A stretch of 64,000 nucleotides of DNA, taken from the NCBI GenBank assembly GCA_963969595.1, contig OZ018409.1, positions 6,586,520-6,650,519 of the forward strand. The letters are read 5' to 3'. The position numbers and the translations under genes are program-made. This document shows, piece by piece, positions 47,379 through 59,000 of this stretch; position 1 is the first letter of the stretch; every line of letters starts with the position of its first letter. Source of the DNA: Neckera pumila. Its lineage: Eukaryota; Streptophyta; Bryopsida; Hypnales; Neckeraceae. Below the pieces are notes generated by a model. It was given only the letters and a program-made list of their open reading frames with translations. It ran no database searches and was not told the origin of the DNA.

Positions 47379-49230
47379 TCATACTGTGACACCATCCCCG
47401 TTCTCAGTGACCAACAGAACCCTGTTGATAACTGCCCGGAGAGCTCCTGCACTAGCACTGCACTTCAAGTCGCCGAAGCACGACCGTCCCTCATCAGCTG
47501 CCTTTCCAAGATTAGGGTCCACCGGCACCCGGCCTAAGAACGGCACCTTCATCTGCTTGCACATCTTTTCAGCCCCACCAGCTCCTCCGTAAAACACCGA
47601 CGTTGCAACGAAACTTGAAAGCAAATGCGGGGCATGGCTTTTGAGCACCTCCAGAAGCTCCGTGGTCACATCCTGTTCCACGCCAAGTGCATCGACGGTT
47701 TTATACTCGGCGCTCTCCACCTGCTGACGCAGCTCACTCATGTTTTCCACCACGCCAAGCACCTTGATCCCGACCTTCTTACAGAAATTGATCTCTTTCC
47801 GCACGTCAATCAGAGAAACTTCCTGCGGAGTGGTGACAATGATGGCTCCGTCGACGTTACTGGCCTTCAAGTATTGCATGATCGAGATGTGTTCATCCGA
47901 AGTGCCCGGGGGAGCATCCACCACCAGGTAGTCCAAATCTCCCCAGTCCACATCCTTCACGAACTGCTTGATCAAGCCGTTCTTCCGCGGTCCTCGCCAA
48001 ATCACGGCTTCGTCTGGGTCTGGCAACATGAATCCGATGGACATTACCCCCAGATTGTCTTCCACATACACGGGCGACCAGCCTAAGTTGCTTTGATGAA
48101 TCTCTTGACCCTCCAATCCAAGCATCTTTGGAATACTCGGTCCGCAAATGTCAATGTCCAGAAGCCCGATCTGTTTGTCGAGCCCTGCGAGTGCAAATGA
48201 GAGTTGAGCAGCGAATGTGCTCTTGCCTACCCCACCTTTTCCAGACAGTACCAGAATTTTGTGATTCACGGAACGCAAGCGCTCCTCAATGGCTACCAGA
48301 TCTGCAAAACTCGCGTTAAGATTCACATCAGCGGGCTCATCTCAGTAGGGTAACAAAATTGCAAAACCAAACTGATGAACAACACCGGAACCGTGTAACC
48401 CTATTACAAAGACTGTCCATGACACCATTCTCAAATATTTGGTCCAATCGAACAACTGTAATCTACGTTTTGAACTGGCAACAAACTTTCGGGGTCACGA
48501 TCACATCAAAGTGATCATCTCTGTAGGGTGACAAAAATGCAAAACTAAACTGAAGTACGATACATGAACCATGAAGCTCTACCAAAAAGACTGTCATGTC
48601 ACATACATGGTTCAACCTAACAAATTTAATCTGAAATTTGAGTTAACTCTTGAGTAATTCTAAAAGACGAAGGAAAGAGTCAACCGAGTAAGCACGAATT
48701 GTTGCACAGATTTGACCTAATTACAATTATAATTAGTCCCCGAAAGAAAGAAATATACCTGGATCGGGTCCTTTCGGTGCAGTAGCACATATTTGCTGGT
48801 TTGGACAGCCATCGCAGGCTGAAGCTTTTCCCGCCTCTTCGGCTTCTGTTCCAGGACAATCTATTGCACGCAAAAAACAAAAAACATGTAGGTCTCAGTT
48901 GTCAAACGTCATTGCGAGCTACAAATAAATTTCTTTCCTCAAAATTGCACAATTGCTTCCTTTCCTCGAGGGTCAAATCAGGCGCTACATCATATCCTGA
49001 AAAAACTTGATTCTGATCACAATACTCAACAAATTCTCTACCAGACAATCACGAAAATTATGTCTCCAAAATAAAAAGTGAACCCTAGAAACGATAACAG
49101 CGAATACAATTGTGGCGTTCACAAAAAATTCAAGAAAGAAAACAGATAGAAACCGCAAGAAATTGCACTTACGTTGATTCGCATCCTCAGGAACAGCTCC
49201 GACGGGAGCTTCCTCCGTTTTCTCTACCAT
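47379..49230 (-). CDS. NBP35: NBP35, cytosolic Fe-S cluster assembly P-loop NTPase, three exons, 360 aa
   Basis: Exons (minus strand) 49230-49173, 48860-48759 and 48301-47379 join in phase to 360 residues. The N-terminus has the four-Cys cluster HC-x13-C-x2-C-x5-C (CPNQQIC at its end), followed by [15 protein letters not shown] and the Mrp/NBP35 ATPase domain: deviant Walker [66 protein letters not shown]. The bridging C-terminal CxxC of fungal and animal NBP35 is absent: after [10 protein letters not shown] no Cys pair follows. Plant NBP35 is known to lack it, so this fits. The protein is a scaffold for [4Fe-4S] clusters delivered to cytosolic and nuclear apo-proteins. The start ATG is at 49230, with the plant-like leader [19 protein letters not shown]. 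Confidence 0.95.
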
Positions 49231-50142
49231 TTAAATTCTCCTAAAAAAACTCTTGCGCTCTTCTTATATTCGGCTACGCCGAAATAAAATTCTGAATAGC
49301 TGAATTACAAGACTTTGCAAATCCCTGCCTCAATCTCCCAACCCGTCCGCTACTGAATTGAGCTCCTTCTACCTCGAATTCCTGATCATCAAAGCACACA
49401 GGCTCACAAACTCGAATTTCCCACGCAACAGTTGAGTGCCGATCACTCCAGGGCGATAAAAGATTTGCGCAGAGCACGGACGGCAAGAACAGGGGAATGA
49501 TACTCATAAATGTCAAACCCTAAAATAAAGGTTTCCATTATCTAGTACAGTTGTAGAAGCTGGCGATGATGTTTCTAGATCTTTCTGGATTTCTGTAGAT
49601 ATTTCGCATTCAATGGAAACGGATGCTGCATACGTAACTTCCCCATGGCGGCAGACGCCCATTGCTTATCAGCAGCAGTCTTCGATACGAAGTACTCGAA
49701 TCATTTAGAATTTACAAGAGGAAACGAAATGACGAAATCTGCATGTGACTACAGCTGATTTTACCATTAGTATAGAAATCAAGCATGAGAACGCTTCAAG
49801 CAAACATAATCTTCTCCAAATACATCTCCTACTGCAGAAACGAAGTGCCTTCGCAATTCAAGTAGCAGGCCCTGGATCATCTACTGTAGACAGGAAACTA
49901 AGAGGAAGTGATGTGAACCCACAAATTAGCAGTTGATAATCCGTTGTTTACAATTAGGGTTTCTTCTGAACTTCCTCCTCGGGAAGTTTTAGAGCCCACT
50001 TCCAATTCTGAGTATTTGTACACACAAGATGTATGATCAAATTAATTCCCATTGAAGCTCCTGATTCTTGAAGCTGGTATAAAAGCGTTGCTTGCTGAGT
50101 TCGGAGACGTCGGTGGGTTTAGGGTTTGTGGGATTGATAACG
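49231..50142. promoter_or_regulatory. Bidirectional intergenic promoter region, NBP35 / Sm-like gene
   Basis: The two genes are head to head with 912 bp between start codons. On the plus strand TATAAAAG at 50078-50085 lies 58 bp before the Sm-like ATG, a good TATA position. On the minus strand the nearest TATA-like string is TATAAG at about 49263-49268, too close to the ATG to be convincing. Confidence 0.5.
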
Positions 50143-51149
50143 ATGGGGAAGAGAGGACAGAGAGCCTCGGAGCTCACCCTCGTGTGTGTAATTCAAGCTC
50201 TCGTAGGCCTTGAGCTTCTTGTGGAATTGCGCAACGATGTTTCAATACGCGGCGTTCTCGATGATTGCGACAACGCTATGAAGTATGACACCACCATCTC
50301 TCTCTGTGCCATTCGGGTTTTGCGGTAGCCATTTTTGACCTAATCCTCAGCCAATGTCATCTTCTGATTCATTTGTTTGCTTGCTTGTTGCAGTGTGATT
50401 ATCAAAGAGGCGGTAATCGAAGACGTCGAGGTTGTTAATCGTCCTAATTTTTTCAGCTTTTTCGTTTTCCCATCATCTGTAATCTGTAATTTGTAATTAT
50501 GTGTAATATTTGTGTTTTCCCATCGTTTCAGTTGTCTGCAGTTGAGCCTGTCTGCATCTCGTTTCCAACAAATACTCTCTTGAGTGCAGGAATTAGGGTT
50601 TACAATATTTGGATTTTACTCAGCAGCCTTGATACCTGCGAATGTTTTGAAATATTTCTTTGTTTTAGCAGGGGGTTCAGACGCAGCTGCCACTTGTGTT
50701 TCTAAGAGGTGGCAACATACGCTTTGTGCATATTCCAGAGAATGTGGACATCATGAAACTCGTGGAAGAGAGGGTGAGTATTCTAGGGTACAACGATTTT
50801 ATTAGTTATGTTTGAGGACGCTCTCTTCTTACACCCCTAGATCTGGTCTTAAACTCTTCGACCATTAGGAAGAACTGATGTTGTGTCCTATTGTACTGTA
50901 CAGGATTTCTGTTTTTGTTTAGTAAATTGCTCTTTGGTCATTGATTTTTGAAACATTGAAATGCCTGTGAAGCATTCCGTTTCCTCGTTACTGCAAGTCT
51001 GCAATCGTGCTATTACTTCAACTTGTCTTTTTATGAGTGACAATGCTCCTGCTCTACAGCGTCTACTACTTGACCAAGCTGCAACTGCCTACATGGGAGG
51101 AAAAGGAGCACCAGCCCCAAAGCCTACTCCAAGTGTGGGAACTGTTTAA
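50143..51149 (+). CDS. Sm-like protein (LSM10-like), four exons, 119 aa
   Basis: Exons 50143-50282, 50394-50430, 50681-50773 and 51060-51149 join in phase to 119 residues. The Sm fold is readable. Sm1: LVELRNDVSIRGVLDDCDNA followed by MNVIIKEAV. Sm2: LVFLRGGNIRFVHIPENVDI. The C-terminus is short and Gly/Pro/Lys-rich (MGGKGAPAPKPTPSVGTV). Sm-like proteins form rings on U-rich RNA. The HIPENVDI type of Sm2 is closest, from memory, to LSM10 of the U7-type ring, but SmD-related members are similar, so the paralogue is uncertain. The start is the ATG at 50143, 58 bp after TATAAAAG. The 37-nt second exon is very small. Confidence 0.85.
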
Positions 51150-51179
51150 GCAAGCCGCTGTACTCAAATCGTGATGAGG

Positions 51180-51511
51180 TAAGGTAACCAGTTCTGAAAT
51201 CGCACAGGCTTTAAAATCACCTACCCTACTTAAATGTACACTGCTTGTACATGTTGCTTTTTTATAGACTTCAGCAATGTACAAATAATGTACATTTTAG
51301 GGGGTGGCCGATTTTAGAGCCCTATGCCACTTCAACTTCAAAATTTCATAACTAAATCCAAAAAGCTTCAAAAAATATGAAACAACTTGGGTTAGATGCC
51401 AATTCCTCTTGTCTTTCAAAGAAAATTTACTGAAAATTATTTCAAGAAGCTTCGCCTCCCCGAAATTCACTTTCAGCTCTTAAATGGGCGATTTTTGGAC
51501 TTGTTACCTTA
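51180..51511. mobile_element. TIR element with TAAGGTAAC ends, ~330 bp
   Basis: The left end is TAAGGTAACCAGTTCTGAAATCGC. The right end, reverse-complemented, is TAAGGTAACAAGTCCAAAAATCGC; about 19 of 24 positions match. It lies 30 bp after the Sm-like stop codon, so it probably forms part of that gene's 3' UTR. Same terminus type as 39834-40122. Confidence 0.65.
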
Positions 51512-52313
51512 GTAGTGACCCAATGCTTTGTTCCTCAACAAAGTAATTAGAGAACGTTATCAATTTATCATTCCTCATCTTTTCACACGCTGATGTTGAA
51601 AGCATGTTGGGAAAATGTTGGAAAGCAAGCTTGAAAAGGTTTCCGAGGTTTTGTTGCTTATCACTACCAGTCTTGATATGATACTATTCTTATTAGATTG
51701 TCCTTCACAAATGTCACCTGATCCTTTCACTGATCTTACAATGACATGAATGTGAACTGATTACGAATGTGATCCAGGTCGACGATGTGGCAGACATTAT
51801 GGTGGAGGATTTCTTTCATCAATTGCTGCTGGAGAACAGGGAAGCAAAGGTGCCGAGACTGTTGTACGCATATAATCTGTTCTTGAATTCTTGCGTTTCG
51901 CACGATTACCATGTCTATTACTATTTGCTTTGTAGTAGGGGTTCCCACTCTTGTTTCGAATTGCTTGAAATCTGCAGGCAACTTCAGCAACAGCAGTCGT
52001 TCATCATATAAAGAATGGAATGGCAGGATTTTTGTTGATGAAGTTGTGGTCTTAATTTTTTTTATGCATTTTGAAACGAATCTCCTGTAAAAAGTTTCTC
52101 ATATTTTTGACATTTTGAAACCAGATGTTGTAGACTACCGATGAAAATATGATGATTGTGGATATTTCATCGTTCATACCTATGATTAGTCTTGTATTTT
52201 CAGGGCATTGCACTTTGGAGATTCATAAACATAACAATTTTGGTTGGAAAATTTTGATTTTATTATAATGCTTGACACATGTTTGTCGATGCTTGGAAAC
52301 TTATCTGGTAAGC
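51512..52313. other. Intergenic; one possible orphan exon
   Basis: A block at about 51780-51850 (after CCAG, ending AAAG|GTGCCG) reads VDDVADIMVEDFFHQLLLEN with plausible splice sites, but I find no partner exons and no family. Confidence 0.3.
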
Positions 52314-52520
52314 TTAACCCCTAAATGACCAAAGCCTTTTTTGAGCTTCTTGGAGTTTGCCCAAATTTAAACAAAAAGCCCAACTTTTTACATAAGTTTT
52401 ATCAATTTTCTTTTACTGGATCTGTACAAATTCAAAGTACACGTGTTATGGATTACATTGGAAAAGAAAATACAACATCACTTATGAATTGAAAGTTTAT
52501 AATGTTTGATCAAGAGGTGT
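52314..52520 (+). mobile_element. Family C TTAA element, left-end fragment
   Basis: TTAA-CCCCTAAATGACCAAAGCC, followed by about 190 bp homologous to the start of 14312-14954. Homology stops at about 52520 and no right terminus is visible. The next 550 bp (52521-53070) hold nothing I recognise. Confidence 0.7.
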
Positions 52521-53070
52521 TAAATTGTGTTTAAATTGTGTATAGGAGTCTTCTCCATCGTCAAGGTGTTCAGTCCCTTTCATGGATGGCAATAACTTTA
52601 ATACTTCCACCTTGGTGTGAGTTTCTCTTTGAAACAGAGCATTTAAATGAGTTATTTTGTATTCAATTGTAGCATATTTAATTTGTGAAACTATCCATGC
52701 AAATGTAGTTTACCTTTGTGAAAAATGTTTCATCACTTACTGTAGATGTTTGCCATGAACTATAGCAGGTTTGCATAACATAATTTTCAATACATAAGAT
52801 GGAAACGTCCAAACCTATCCAAATAAGCATCAAAACAAATGGTCAATATAGTTGGAGGTACCTTTTTTAAGAAAAAACAGTGTTATAGTATTAGCAAGTG
52901 AAAGTCATGAAACTTTTTTAAGAAGAATTTTTTGATAAAGACATGTAATTATTATGAATTTTTAAGGTGGAGGTCCCGTATACCATTGAAGCCATCACAT
53001 ATTCTAATCATATAACCGAAATTTAGAGATTCAACAAACAAACAATCATAAAGTTAATTATAGGAATGGT

Positions 53071-54749
53071 TTAACCTCTAAAGGCATATTGTCCCTTCAA
53101 CAAATTTGAATTTTTAAAATTTTAAAATTTTGAATTTAAAAAAAAATATATTTTCTCATAGATAATATTTTTGTCTACTTGGAAAATTTTTATTCCTTCC
53201 ATTTGGATTTGTTATAAGAAAGATGGGCAATCTCGTTTTTGGGGCAATTAGAGCATCTTTTTGAAGAAATAACTTGTAGATTTGTTTTTTAATGCAATTT
53301 TTATAACTTTTCAAAAAAAAAAGTTCCACATGGTTTAACCTCTAAAGTTCCATGATTGTGTTTTCCCTAAAAACTCTAAAAAATTGCCATTTTTAGTACA
53401 AGTATCTAATTTTTGAAAAAAAAACTTTTTTTTGACACATGTAACCATAAAATCTTGTAGTATGCTAACTTGAGAACATGTGGCACAATTTTCAGAAATT
53501 TTCACCATGTGGATTGCAAGATATAGGCATTCAACTTCACTAAAATCATTTTTTGGGTCCTGCAAAAAAATAGTGCAGCTGCACTTCACAAGCTCACTTT
53601 TCGATGAAAAAATGTCCAAAATGGTGGTACTTCTATGGATTATTTTTCCTAAACATGTTGGCTACATACTTGAAATTTTTACTTCATTTGGAATTGTACA
53701 ATATATAGCAAAAAATAGTAAGTAGATTGTAGTAGAGAATGATTCAAAATACGAAATTGTCAAGCAAATAATTATGAAACTGAAAAATGCAATCTCAGTG
53801 GTTACAATGTTTAAATAACCAATCTACACCCTAAGATTTTATTTTTTTCAAAAAGAATGGAAAATTGAGTAAGATAAAGGATTTTAAAGTTTACTTTAGA
53901 GAAAATAATTCATAACTACCCTCAAACTAAAAATCTTCATAATTTTTGACTCATCGATCCAAATGGAATGATCCAAAGCTTTCCATATATATATATATAT
54001 ATATATATAACTCTAGAAAACCAATTTCAAATTTTTTGTTTTTGAGAACAGTGGTTTTTTTTATCTGCTTGGACTACCCAATTCCAAAAAAAAATAACAT
54101 ATTAGGCCATAACTTTTGATTCAATGATTTTCAAATTTCATGAAATTTAGTGCATATGAAAGATATTCCTCATGCCTACCTTTTATTAAAATTTCAACTT
54201 AAAATATAAAAATCTCTAGTCACATGTATCAACCCAAAATTTCTATACATCTAAAAGACGCATGCCGGTCCTTTAGGGGTTAATTTGCTTGCTAGAACAA
54301 TCTCACCATTGGGATTGGTGCATTTTAATTCTATTTTAGAGATATTAATAATTTAGATTTTCCTTTTATCTTGTACCTACTTCTACTTAATAGTTTTTTA
54401 AAGAATGAAAATTAAATTTTTTCTAATTTTATTTTTTCCCTAGACTCTCAACTCAATTCTTCACCATAAAGATTTAAATCTCAAAACTTTCTAGTGCAAA
54501 GAAATTAAGTTAAGGAGGTTCAAAGTCAAATAATCTGGTCTTGCTATGTCAATTATATTTTTTCACTTTAAATGCAAATATCTTGCAACCTGTGCGATCA
54601 AAAATTCAAAAAAAAATTTATACATTTGTTTTCTAGTTAGGTATAAGATCCTACAGTTAGATGTGGGGAAAAAAATGATTCTTTGCTATAGATATGGAAA
54701 TTTTGAATGTTTTTTGGCAGAAAAAAGGCCTTGGGCCTTTAGGAGTTAA
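53071..54749. mobile_element. TTAA-flanked family B element interrupted by a family A element
   Basis: The left end is TTAA-CCTCTAAAGGCATATTG (53071) and the right end is GGCCTTGGGCCTTTAGGAG-TTAA (54746-54749). Removing the nested element with one TTAA leaves about 726 bp. Homologous, in reverse, to 10669-11827. Confidence 0.75.
53335..54283. mobile_element. TTAA-flanked family A element (941 bp), nested, inverted relative to 11893
   Basis: The left end is TTAA-CCTCTAAAGTTCCATGA and the right end is GCATGCCGGTCCTTTAGGGG-TTAA. Its reverse complement aligns along its length with 11893-12823. The target reads CATGGT-TTAA-[element]-TTAA-TTTGCTTGC. A related element without it reads CATGGT-AAAG-TTTGCTTGC at about 23105-23123. 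A (TA)n run lies at about 53987-54009. Confidence 0.85.
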
Positions 54750-55753
54750 TTGTAGTTTGGGGGGATACTTTCAATAGAAGTCTATCTATTAAGAATGGGT
54801 GTATGGACATTTTTGAGTGTTTCACCTTAAATATTAGAAATTGTGCTTATCTTTGTGATTGAATCTATCAATAATTTAGTATTGTGCATTAATAGTCTAT
54901 GTGTAAATTAGGTGTTTGGAGGTACGTATGTTCAGGTATATGGTATAAAAATAAACCAATATAGAAAGATCATACAGTATGTGAGGGTCAGTTTTGATAA
55001 GGGAATGTTGAAATTATATTTCCATGTGAGTTTCTAAGATGTCTACGTCATACTAAACCAAATACAAGATGACATATTACACTTTTCGATTAAACGACTT
55101 AATTTAGGTTGGCAATGTGAATTTCACATAAGATGTGTTGCATGTCAACTTATTCAATTAGTGCACCTTGTAGTAATAATACTAACTTGCATAATTTGGG
55201 AGTTATGCAAATTATCAAGGAGCACTAATATTTTTCAATATAATATATTCATTTATAGTGTAATAATTTTTCATTTATATTCATTTGTAGACATTCATTT
55301 GTATTTATATTATATATGTTCATCTATTTTCATCAAAATTTCATCTATATATCAATTAGAACACATTCATGTAATATTCCTCCAAACAAATAGGGAAGAA
55401 TCTCACATGCAGAGTAGGGAAGAATCTCATATTAATAGTATGAATCAATGCTTGACATGAGGTCTCAAATCTTTCTAAACATTAATGCCTTAAATCACGG
55501 GGTAGTCCAAATCTTCATAAACACGCTAACAATCATCCATCTTAAATGTAGATGCCAGAGCACTCTGAGGTTGTTGCAAAAATAGATTACAAAATTAAAA
55601 CTTAAACACTTGTTTCAAAACCAAAATCTGAAGAAAAACATATTGTAAGATTCAGTGTAAGTGATTTTACTAAATTAATACACTGAGGAAGATCTTAAAT
55701 GATACCGATAACAATTGATGTAAAAATGATGTAATGTTTTACCCTTAGGTCTT
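54750..55753. other. AT-rich intergenic region, nothing recognised
   Basis: No gene or repeat boundary that I can support. A short direct repeat (AGGGAAGAATCTCA, at about 55392 and 55416) is present. Confidence 0.5.
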
Positions 55754-55821
55754 GTTTACACCAAAAATTTTGGATTAAGCCCAAAGAAATGAGTGTTTTG
55801 ATTTGGAAGATAGCTAGGTAC

Positions 55822-56094
55822 TGATACGACAAATAATTTACAACAAAATATCCATCATCGAGGAAACAACTCTGCATGCATCCCTTGGATTTCCGTCAAA
55901 TTGATCTTTTATTCTCCATCCTTTTCAACCCCGGTTCTCCCCCTTTTCACTCCCTTTATCCTCCCCCCCCTCTGGTTCGTTAGCCTAACTGCCTTAGCCA
56001 CCAAGAAAGCTATAACTGGTCTGTTTTGATAACTACCCAGGCCTAAAACTACCCTGGCTAGTATAAACTACCTAAACCAAAATAGCCCGACTCA
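55822..56094 (-). repeat. 3' LTR of the Ty3 element
   Basis: 273 bp; on the plus strand it runs TGATACGACAAATAATT to CCCGACTCA. It differs from the other LTR at four positions. The polyprotein frame runs 23 bp into it. Confidence 0.95.
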
Positions 56095-59000
56095 TTTCCT
56101 CCCCAGTCTCAGAAGTCGAAATGACGCACTGTGACTGCTCGAGGCGGCTCCTGTACAGTTTCAACTTTGACCCGTTATACCACTTCCGTAATATAGTTCC
56201 ATCCGAGGTACTTAGCTTATAAGACCCGTTATCATTTCTTTTGTAAATCGCAAATGGTCCCTGCCATTTTGGGCGGAACTTTTGCCCATGTTGTTTTATC
56301 AGCCATTGGTCGATCATCATGACTAAGTCTCCACGGTGGAATTTGACGAGTTTCTTCGCAGCGTCATGTCTAGCTTTCCTGAGTCGCTGCACTAACTCGT
56401 ACTTTTGCAAGGCGGCCCGCCGCGTTTCGTCCAGCTTTTCCAGCATGAGAATCCGGTCTTGTAGCGACTCGGTATCACCTAAATTATGATGTACCGAGGT
56501 TCGTAAAGAAGGGAGCTCCAGCTCGATGGTGACTGTGGCCTCGAAACCAAATGCTAACTGAAATGGTGTATGCCCTGTGGCGGTCTTATGAGCGGTGCGA
56601 TACGCCCATAGTGCTTTGCCAAGGTGTAAATCCCACTCTCTTCGCTTCTCCAATATGATTTTTCCGAGGATATTAGTCAAAATTCCATTCGTTTTTTCAA
56701 CAAGTCCATTTGCCTGTGGATAGTAGGGGCTTGATCTTCGATGCTTCACAGACATTTTACTCAAAAGAGCAGTTATTAATTCGTTCACAAAATGAGTTCC
56801 TTGATCTGTCACGATCTCCAGAGGACAACCGTATCTGCAGATGATTTGATTGAACATGAACTCCGCTGCAACCTTTTGAGTGCATTTTTTGACTGCTGCG
56901 GCTTCCGCCCATTTTGTAAGGTAATCAGTAGCTACAATAATATACTCGTTACGCTTCGCTGTTAGTGGAAGAGGACCGACGAAGTCGACGCCCCATTTCT
57001 CAAATGCACCTGTGGGGAAAATGGGGTGTAGTTCCATGTATGGTGTCATTCTCTTCCCGTAAGCTTGACACTGTGGGCAACTTCGGCAATAGCGATTAGC
57101 ATCGGCAAAGAGAGTAGGCCAAAAATAACCTGCCTGTAGAGCTTTCCGAGCAGTAATATCTAATGCAAAGTGACCACCGCAAGCTCCCTCGTGAGATTGC
57201 ACTAATACTTCCTCAGCCTCCTTTCGTGTTACTGCTCTTCTCAATACCCCATCTTTCCCGGCCCGATATAATTCATTCCCAATTAGAGTATACGGTACGC
57301 TTTTCCGTCGGATGTTACGTCGTTGTTGCGCGTTCAGCCCTTCCGGTAGAGTCAGGTCTCTCAAGTATTCGATAATCTCACAATAGTCGAACTCTGGGGT
57401 CTCCTGTGCTTCTCCGATCGTATAACATTCGGACTCGTCCGATATCCCGTCTGTTTCTTCATCAGTGTGCCTGGCCAGCTCTAGTAATAGTCGTGCATGT
57501 TTGGCCCGAACTCCTTTTTCGTGCTTGACTTCTAAGTCGTATGTCTGTAACGAGGCAATTAATCTTGCTGCTCGACCTTCTGGGGCTGCTTGTTGAATCA
57601 ATTGCTTCAACCCGTCGTTCTCACATTGTACGAGAGTCGAAAGCGGACTAGATAACAAGTAATGTTTAAATTTGTTGCACGCGTATAGCAATGCTACAGC
57701 TTGTTTCTCTACTGAGGAATACCTCCGCTCACAGGATGTAAGAAGTCGGCTTGCATAATAAATAGGATGAGCTCGCCCTGCTTCGTCATTCTGCATTAAT
57801 ACTGTCGCAACTGCATGTTCGTTAGGTAATGAATTTATTATAAATCATCGGGTCCAGTCAGGTCCTCTGACTACAGGGTATTTGGAAAGCTTTTCCTTTA
57901 TATACGCAAATGCCTTCACCTGCTCCTCTCCCCAGAGAAAAGGATTAGCCAGGCTTATCAACGAACTAATGGGCCTCCCAACTCCAGCCAAGTTGGGTAT
58001 AAACCGGCTGTGACAGACAGTCATACCCCAGAGGCTGGATACTTGTTCGTGATTAGCAGGTGGTTCCATTTCCAAGATTCTTTTCACTTTATCCGGATCC
58101 ACCTTAATGCCTTCGGCCGATACCACATGACCTAGCAGATGCCCTTCTTCAAACCCTAGTTTACATTTTTCGGGACTCAACGAGCTACCGTGTTCACGCA
58201 ATCTTTGGAATGTGGAACGCACATTTTCGAGGTGATCCACTCGTTTTCCATATATGGCGAAATCATCTAAATAAACACGGATAAACTTTCCAATGAATGG
58301 GCCAAATATTTTCAGCTGTAATCTTTGAAAAGTACCACCTGCATTGCATAGTCCAAAGGGCATCCTCAAATATGCATATGTTCCCCACGGGGTGGTAAAA
58401 GTTGTGTACAACACGCTGTCAGGGTGAATTCTCACTTGATGATATCCTGCATATCCATCACAAAAGGAATACAACTGGTGCCCTGTCACCTCGTCGAGTA
58501 ATTCATCTATATGCGGCAAAGGATGACGGTCTTTCTTTGTAAAACGATTGAGGGCTTTATAATTGACGCATACTCTCCATTTGCCCCCTTTTTTTGGGAC
58601 GATGACAACAGATGATACCCATTCTGTGTTCTTGACTTCAGTCACAAAACCTCCCTCTAAGAGTCGGTCCAGCTCTGCTCGTAGCACTGCCATCCTGTCT
58701 GGGGACATCCTTTTCCGCTTCGAGCGCACAGGCTTAGCTCCAGGAACCAACTCAATGCGGTGTTCATCTAGAATGATAGCGGGTAAATCTGCATGCTTAC
58801 TTACAAACAGATCTGCATATTCAATAACCAGTGCTTCCAAACACGTACGTTCATGGTCAGATAAGGTTGGCCCGAACTTGACCATTTGCAGTAACTCCTC
58901 CCCCCTGGTCGGAACTATATTTGGATCCTCCAGGTGAGGTATTGAATCACTAATTACTTGCGGAAGGACTTCGATTGCGTATATTTCCGCTTCAGAACTG

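Noticed and set aside
51769..52011. 80-aa ORF as a gene
   Set aside because: One plausible exon (VDDVADIMVEDFFHQ) but no second exon or family; the remainder of the frame looks random.
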